Source: Homarus americanus (lineage: Eukaryota; Arthropoda; Malacostraca; Decapoda; Nephropidae). From it: DNA of 64,000 bases. Below the pieces are notes generated by a model that saw only the letters and a program-made list of their open reading frames with translations, did not search any database and was not told the DNA's origin. The translations under genes and the position numbers were made by a program. The stretch lies in contig NW_024744357.1 of the NCBI RefSeq assembly GCF_018991925.1, positions 1,952,492 to 2,016,491 on the forward strand. Reading direction: 5' to 3'. Shown here piece after piece: positions 59,541 through 64,000 of this stretch. How positions within the stretch are numbered: position 1 is the first letter of the stretch; the number at the start of each line of letters is the position of its first letter.

Positions 59541-60370
59541 CAAACTGATACCTTCAACCAGGGCAGTCCATCAACCTGTTGACAGAAATCATAACAATGC
59601 AACCTCCTTATTCTGCGCTCACGTTAATGAAGCACAACCTAATTGTGTTTTGTTTTGGTATAGGCTAGTTGACCCTCAGTTATGTTGAGGGCGAATAAGA
59701 AAAAATGGGGCGAGTTCATTCTCTTTATTAAATGAATGGGTTCTTAAATACGCTAACGAAAAACTTCGGTATAACTATACATCTTCACTTGACAAGCTGT
59801 TAAGAAATATGTAACGTTTTATTTTCACATTTGCTTAATCCACAAAAATAAATAAATAATTCAATATCTGCAGACCTTGAATCGTCCCATATTAATTAGT
59901 GTCGTTATTGCCATTCCTATGACCATTAGTTAGATTTTAGAGCATATAACTTTCTTCCACTCCTAGTCTCCTATGTATGACAAATATGGCGATAAATATG
60001 TTAAAATAAACATAAAAACACTCACTGTGTGGGCCAGTGTGGCTTATGCCGCTTCTGCTTCAGAAGTTGGTTAACAAACCAGAGCGCAAGCACAAGTCTT
60101 CACAGTAGGAGGACTTATGATTGGTCGAGAGTTGGAAATGGGTAACTTCAGTAGCCAGTGATAACTGTTGATATAAAATATGGCGCCATAAATCAGCTGA
60201 CTGTCCTCTTCATGTTTTCAGGAAAGATGTTGACTCAGAGACCTGGTATTGGTATTATATAAACCAAACACACTCAAATTCCCTAAATATTCCCCAAAAT
60301 ATTCAAAATTTCCCAGAAATTCCCCCAAAAGCCCATTTCCCTAGATTTGTCCCCAGATGTATCCAGATTT
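59541..60370. other. Interval without recognised gene
   Basis: Unique. Nothing recognised apart from a GGGGAA/TTCCCC-rich stretch from 60270. Confidence 0.5.
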
Positions 60371-60403
60371 CCCACTTCTGGGGACAAATTCCCCAGAAGT
60401 GGG
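60371..60403. repeat. Perfect 13-bp stem hairpin
   Basis: CCCACTTCTGGGG (60371-60383), loop ACAAATT, CCCCAGAAGTGGG (60391-60403). It sits in a stretch rich in TTCCCC/CCCAGA words (60270-60400). Confidence 0.95.
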
Positions 60404-61390
60404 AACGCTGCATATAATATACACGCAATACGACGAATTTCAGGTTGGTTGTGTCTTAATTTTTGCACTTACAGAGCTGTAATAAACTTTTCACCCTTAT
60501 TTAAAGTATCTAATGAGTAATGATATTAAAGTTTTAATCATATTTGAGTAATTATCAATATTGTTAAACCAAAGTCACCAACGGCTAATGAAATCGGACA
60601 GCACCCACTTAAAACTGGGCGGAGCCAAAACTGGTTTCAACTAGGCGAAATTCTTTTAAATTCCTTAACGTCATATGCTTTGTTTTAGGTCCTATCCACT
60701 GTGCTGCCATATATAGAATTATTTTTATTATTATATCACAGTTTTTAATGGCCTTACATGCCCCATAAGCGGCCATGATCCGCATATTTTCAGTGGGAGA
60801 AACCGCTGATTGGTTGTTAGCTATTTGGGCCACTTGGGAGCTGCACAAAGTGTTAACTTTTCCCTCTGAATGTGTCATGCACATAAGTCAAAAGCAGCGT
60901 CTGCACATACAGAATAGCTAACGCGTTAGCTAATCCGTGCATCGAAAACGCCTTATTATTCCAGGTAAATATTCGTGCATTGGCTGTCCTCAGGTTGGAA
61001 GTTTTATAATAGTTCACACAACATTCCTACCCCTCATCTTTTGTCATATTCGAAAAAGACGTCTAATTTTAAGATAATTTTCTTCTATTACATTACCGTC
61101 GGAAACGTATAATAACGGAGATAGTGCATGCCAAATCTTTCTCTATTTAATTCCATTAATCTTCGGCCATTATCGCCTACCCGACCTCCCACTCAACGTG
61201 TCCCCTTCATAAATCGCCATGCGCCTACGTTCCCGTACATATCACGCGGCCAATCCAAAGTGTTTTCTTTTTGCCACCAATTAAAATGAATTGTTTGTTT
61301 CTGCTTTTAGAATTCGCAGTATTTTTTGCCCAATCAGATTCGATTGTGATTTTGAGTCTCATGCTACGAAATTCAAATTCATTTCCGACC
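60404..61390. other. Interval without recognised gene
   Basis: AT-rich with a 91-codon minus-strand frame (60609-60884) in which I recognise no domain. Confidence 0.5.
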
Positions 61391-61534
61391 ATGGAAGTCT
61401 GCGATGGGTGTCACTTCAATTATATGGAGTTAATTGTGCGTTTTGGGGAAAAAAACAAACAAGCAATAGCATTTTTTAGATCTCATGGTGTTCTCCCGAC
61501 CTCAGTAAAGATTCTAATTCGGAATAAGGTATGA
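61391..61534 (+). CDS. Possible Merlin/ISXO2-like transposase N-terminal exon (partial)
   Basis: From an ACCATGG start at 61391 the frame reads MEVCDGCHFNYMELIVRFGE, then KNKQAIAFFRSHGVLPTSVK. The pattern AIAFFRSHGVLPTSVK resembles the short helix that precedes the zinc-binding CPxC in ISXO2/Merlin-type transposases. Here, instead of Cys-Pro, the frame continues ILIRNK and meets AAG|GTATGA, a plausible splice donor at 61528-61529, then a stop at 61532-61534. No catalytic domain is found downstream within 1 kb. So this is either a decayed fragment or a first exon whose continuation is elsewhere. The family link is weak and from pattern memory only. Confidence 0.3.
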   Translation: MEVCDGCHFNYMELIVRFGEKNKQAIAFFRSHGVLPTSVKILIRNKV

Positions 61535-61589
61535 AATAACAGTGATTCCCTCATATGGTGAGAGTGGTTACATAAAAACACCGTGAGAG

Positions 61590-61692
61590 TTCGGTTAGGT
61601 CAGGTCAGGTTAGGATAGGTCAGGTCAGGTTAGGTTAGGTTAGGATAGGTCAGGTTAGGTTAGGTTAGCATAGGTCAGGTTAGGTCATCCAT
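61590..61692. repeat. TTAGG/TCAGG pentamer patch
   Basis: GGTTAGGTCAGGTCAGGTTA-type pentamers with GGATA interruptions, about 19 units. Confidence 0.9.
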
Positions 61693-61954
61693 AAAAAGGT
61701 AAGGTTTATATGTTTTTCTAGTGTATTTTGTATTCACTTGGCCATGATTTTTGTCGGAAAATGATCCACCCAAAACCCCGGTTCCCAACAGGATCCCATA
61801 TCTTGTTGGGGTAGAAGGGGGTGATAACTAAAAAACAGGCAATTTTCAATGGAAATCAAGGTCAGAACCAATGAAAATACACTTGAAAAACATAAATTTG
61901 ACTTTTTAACAGAGTTGTGTGAACAACTATAAATTTCCCCCTCGGGTTTTGGTA

Positions 61955-62455
61955 TCGAACCTAACCTTATTCCAACTTGGAATAATGAAGCCTGATCTTC
62001 AAACTTTTTCCACTGTATGAGTCAATTATAAAACCTACAATCTTAAATTTCCAGCAATTCATTGATAGTTGTGCAGTGTTGAAAATGTACAGGTGTTTTT
62101 TTAAACGTTGTCATTAATAAACTGTTTATTTATAGTACAGGACATAATTCGATATTGTGTTAATTTGGCACTGTCAAGTCCTATAAATTGACCCAAAAAC
62201 TAGCGAGCACAATACAGTATAAGATGTGAAAAAGTATTGTTACTGCCAACTGTTACAAACTTCTAAATACCGGGATGTTCTTTATATCACTACAGTACTA
62301 AAATAGTAGCCTGTTAAAAAATCTACAATAAAGTGCGTTGGTTAAATGTTTGCGATAGTTTTGGGATCTTATTAAAAATTTGGACTGGGTTAGATTTTGT
62401 TAAAAAATTTGTCACTAGTATAGTTGTTTATGCTGATTCCAAGTATGCAACTAAT
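61955..62455 (-). repeat. Right copy of dispersed repeat (inverted partner at 54765)
   Basis: Reverse complement contains GAAGATCAGGCT, TTGCTGGAAATTTAAG, GCTCGCTAG, AACAGTTGGCAGT and GGGATGTTCTTTATATC-type words in the mirror order of 54765-55085. It includes about 90 bp missing from the left copy. Weaker similarity extends to TTGGAATCAGC (62430-62450, minus), which matches the foldback arm at 54680. Confidence 0.88.
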
Positions 62456-62689
62456 TGTCTGCGGAAATAAATATTTTAAATTTTATTGGCGTTTGTTTGC
62501 AGGAACACTGTCTGTTTTTGCTGTTGAATGAAAATGAATGACAAACCTAACGTAACCTAACCTAACCATAACCTATACAAACAATATTTTAGACAAGAAC
62601 TGACCTAATGGTCGATGATTTTACCCAGGTGAGGGCAAACACCCAAAAAATTGAATAGTTGTGGAATGCTGCCAAGCGCAGAAACAACA
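62456..62689. other. Short interval with CCTAA-like patch
   Basis: CGTAACCTAACCTAACC at about 62555-62570; otherwise AT-rich. Confidence 0.6.
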
Positions 62690-63950
62690 AATAAGCCGGC
62701 TTAACACAATTGCTCAAAGTATTGGATATTTGGACCCATATTCTGGAACGGGGTGGTAATGTCGACAATATTTACCTAGGTTTTGCCAAGGCTTTCGACA
62801 GTGCACCCCACGAAAGGCTGAAAATCAAACTGGAAGGGTACGGAATTCGGGGAACTGTCCTAGCGTGGATAGAAGACTTTCTACATGACCGCAAGCAGTG
62901 TGTGGTGATTAATGGCACGAAATGTCATCTGTACCTGTCACAAGTGGGGTACCACAGGGCAGTGCATTGGGCCCGCTGTTTGTTTCATAAATGACATGCC
63001 TGACGTTGTACACTCCTCCATACAAATGTTTGCCGATGACGCAAAGTTATTTCGGGAAATTAAGAACCAAGCGGACAGTGAAGAGCTGCAGAAGGACCTC
63101 TGTGGGCTCCAGGAATGGTCGAAGAAATGGCTGCTGAGATTCAATGTCACGAAGTGTAAGAGGATGCACCTGGGGCGTACCAACGGTAAGGAGGCGTATC
63201 ATATGTCCCAACGGGATGAAGAAACTGCACTAGTTGAAACTGTATGTGAGAAGGACATAGGTGTGTATGTTGACAATGAGCTGAAGTTCTCGGGCCATTG
63301 CGATAGGAAGGTAAATCAGGCAAATAAATTATTGGGTCTTCCAAGAAGGTCGTTCAGATATCTAGACGGTCCGTCCCTCGTAACGATCTTCAGGAGTGAA
63401 GTGCTTCCCCATCTGGAGTACTGTCACCCCGTCTGGTCCCCGAGATATGCTAGGGACTGTCAGTGGTTGAAAATGTTGAAAGGAGGGCCACCAGACTGGT
63501 GCCTGCACTTCGGCACCTCAGCTACCCTGAGAGATTGGAGAGCCTGAACTTGCCTAGCTTATACTGCAGACGGGCAAGTGGGAACCTAATAGAGGTGTAT
63601 AAGCATCTCAGGGGGCACTACTCAGTCGAGTGTCCTTACTTGGAGCTGGCGGACGCTCGCCCCACAAGGGGTCACAACTCAAGATTGAAGAAGCCGCAAG
63701 TCCAGAAAACTGTGAGGGCAAACTTTTTCGGAGTGAGGGTTGTAAACTCTTCGAACAATCTACCAGAGAGTGTTGTGACGGCACCTAGTGTGAGCTCTTT
63801 CAAGACAAGACTTGACCAACACTGGAGCGGGTTCAGGTACATTCAGGAGCCGGTGCATGCACAGTATTTGCCAACAGTGCGTGACGGAGACGTGACTGAT
63901 CGCCCGGGCGGCTAGCGAGCCGATCTTTTGGTGAAGAAGATAAATGAAAA
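62690..63950 (+). pseudogene. LINE RT, 5' truncated, motif A Asp to Gly
   Basis: Plus-strand jockey/CR1-like RT. Frame 1 (62700-62950) has NIYLGFAKAFDSAPHERL and WIEDFLHDRKQCVVINGTK. Motif B (SGVPQGSALGP) is present at about 62944-62976 in another frame. Frame 2 (62960-63485) has INDMPDV, the motif C FADD (63029-63040), LQEWSKKWLLRFNVTKCKRM, EKDIGVYVDNELKFSGHCD and LPHLEYCHPVWSPRYARD. Frame 3 (63463-63915) has NVERRATRLVPALRHLSYPE, LNLPSLYCRRASG, FFGVRVVNSSNNLPESVV and FKTRLDQHW, ending TAG at 63913. There are three frameshifts: two near 62940-62985 and one 1-base loss at about 63462. Motif A carries Gly (GGT, 62779-62781) where the first catalytic Asp of YLDFxKAFD is expected. The rest is well conserved, so it is a fairly young copy. 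The element is cut off upstream in the RT fingers. Confidence 0.93.
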
Positions 63951-64000
63951 GGAAAAGTAATCAGAGATGTGACCGATCGCCCAAGCGGCTAACAAGCCGA
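63886..64000. repeat. Tandem duplicate of the LINE 3' end
   Basis: GACGTGACTGATCGCCCGGG at 63890, then CGGCTAGCGAGCCGA, recurs about 76 bp later as GATGTGACCGATCGCCCAAG, then CGGCTAACAAGCCGA, reaching the window end. A 3' UTR repeat of two or more copies, the second truncated by the window. Confidence 0.85.

Overview
The window reads as a gene-poor, repeat-dominated stretch of an arthropod nuclear genome, most likely a decapod crustacean. Three things point there: abundant and very long dinucleotide tracts (one GT run is about 548 bp), interspersed TTAGG/CCTAA pentamer patches (the ancestral arthropod telomere repeat), and several diverged non-LTR retrotransposon fragments of a type I associate with decapod genomes. 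The assignment is inference; no species-specific gene is present. I found no confidently functional host protein-coding gene, rRNA, tRNA or CRISPR array. There is nothing prokaryotic, such as operons or Shine-Dalgarno sites.

Layout. 1-9.7 kb: microsatellites (ATT, GT, CT, CA), a G-quadruplex-prone GGGC run, a polypurine tract, a decayed reverse transcriptase (RT) relic on the minus strand (430-878), and 22-, 18- and 17-bp tandem arrays; the 17-bp array runs 1.5 kb. 9.7-16.1 kb: a truncated minus-strand LINE lying inside a GTT-rich minisatellite, a 19-bp array (1.27 kb), a 21-bp array, a cluster of near-perfect palindromes, a decayed plus-strand LINE 3' half (13.9-14.9 kb) and a 42-bp array. 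16.5-29.4 kb: a minus-strand relic of a CxC/RHD/EP-type mobile-element protein, the 548-bp GT tract, more minisatellites, TTAGG-like patches, hairpins and possible recursive-splice-like motifs. 29.4-33.5 kb: a chain of arrays (13, 32, about 19 and 16 bp) in which each of the first three appears to be seeded by part of its predecessor. 35.3-35.9 kb: a LINE 3' end with a large perfect inverted repeat. 38.6-41.3 kb: the longest element, an endonuclease-RT LINE with a C-terminal C2H2 finger, 5' truncated, with stops, frameshifts and a lost YADD motif. 41.9-53.2 kb: mostly satellite, ending in 8 kb of back-to-back 36-, 30-, 35- and 52-bp arrays. 54.5-62.5 kb: AT-rich and compositionally different; a foldback element and two diverged copies of one repeat in inverted orientation flank about 6.9 kb holding two hAT transposase C-terminal relics, a BED-type zinc-finger relic on the opposite strand, a small open frame of seven identical-phase 8-residue repeats behind a strong Kozak ATG, and a possible Merlin/ISXO2-like N-terminal exon. 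62.7-64 kb: another LINE RT, 5' truncated, whose motif A catalytic Asp is Gly.

No working pathway can be assembled. The retroelements look dead from stops, frameshifts, catalytic substitutions or truncation. Most long open frames in the window are artefacts of tandem units lacking stop codons. The most interesting material is structural: array-to-array derivation of minisatellites, higher-order duplication inside the 36-bp array, palindrome clusters, and the inverted-repeat-bounded hAT/BED block at 54.5-62.5 kb.
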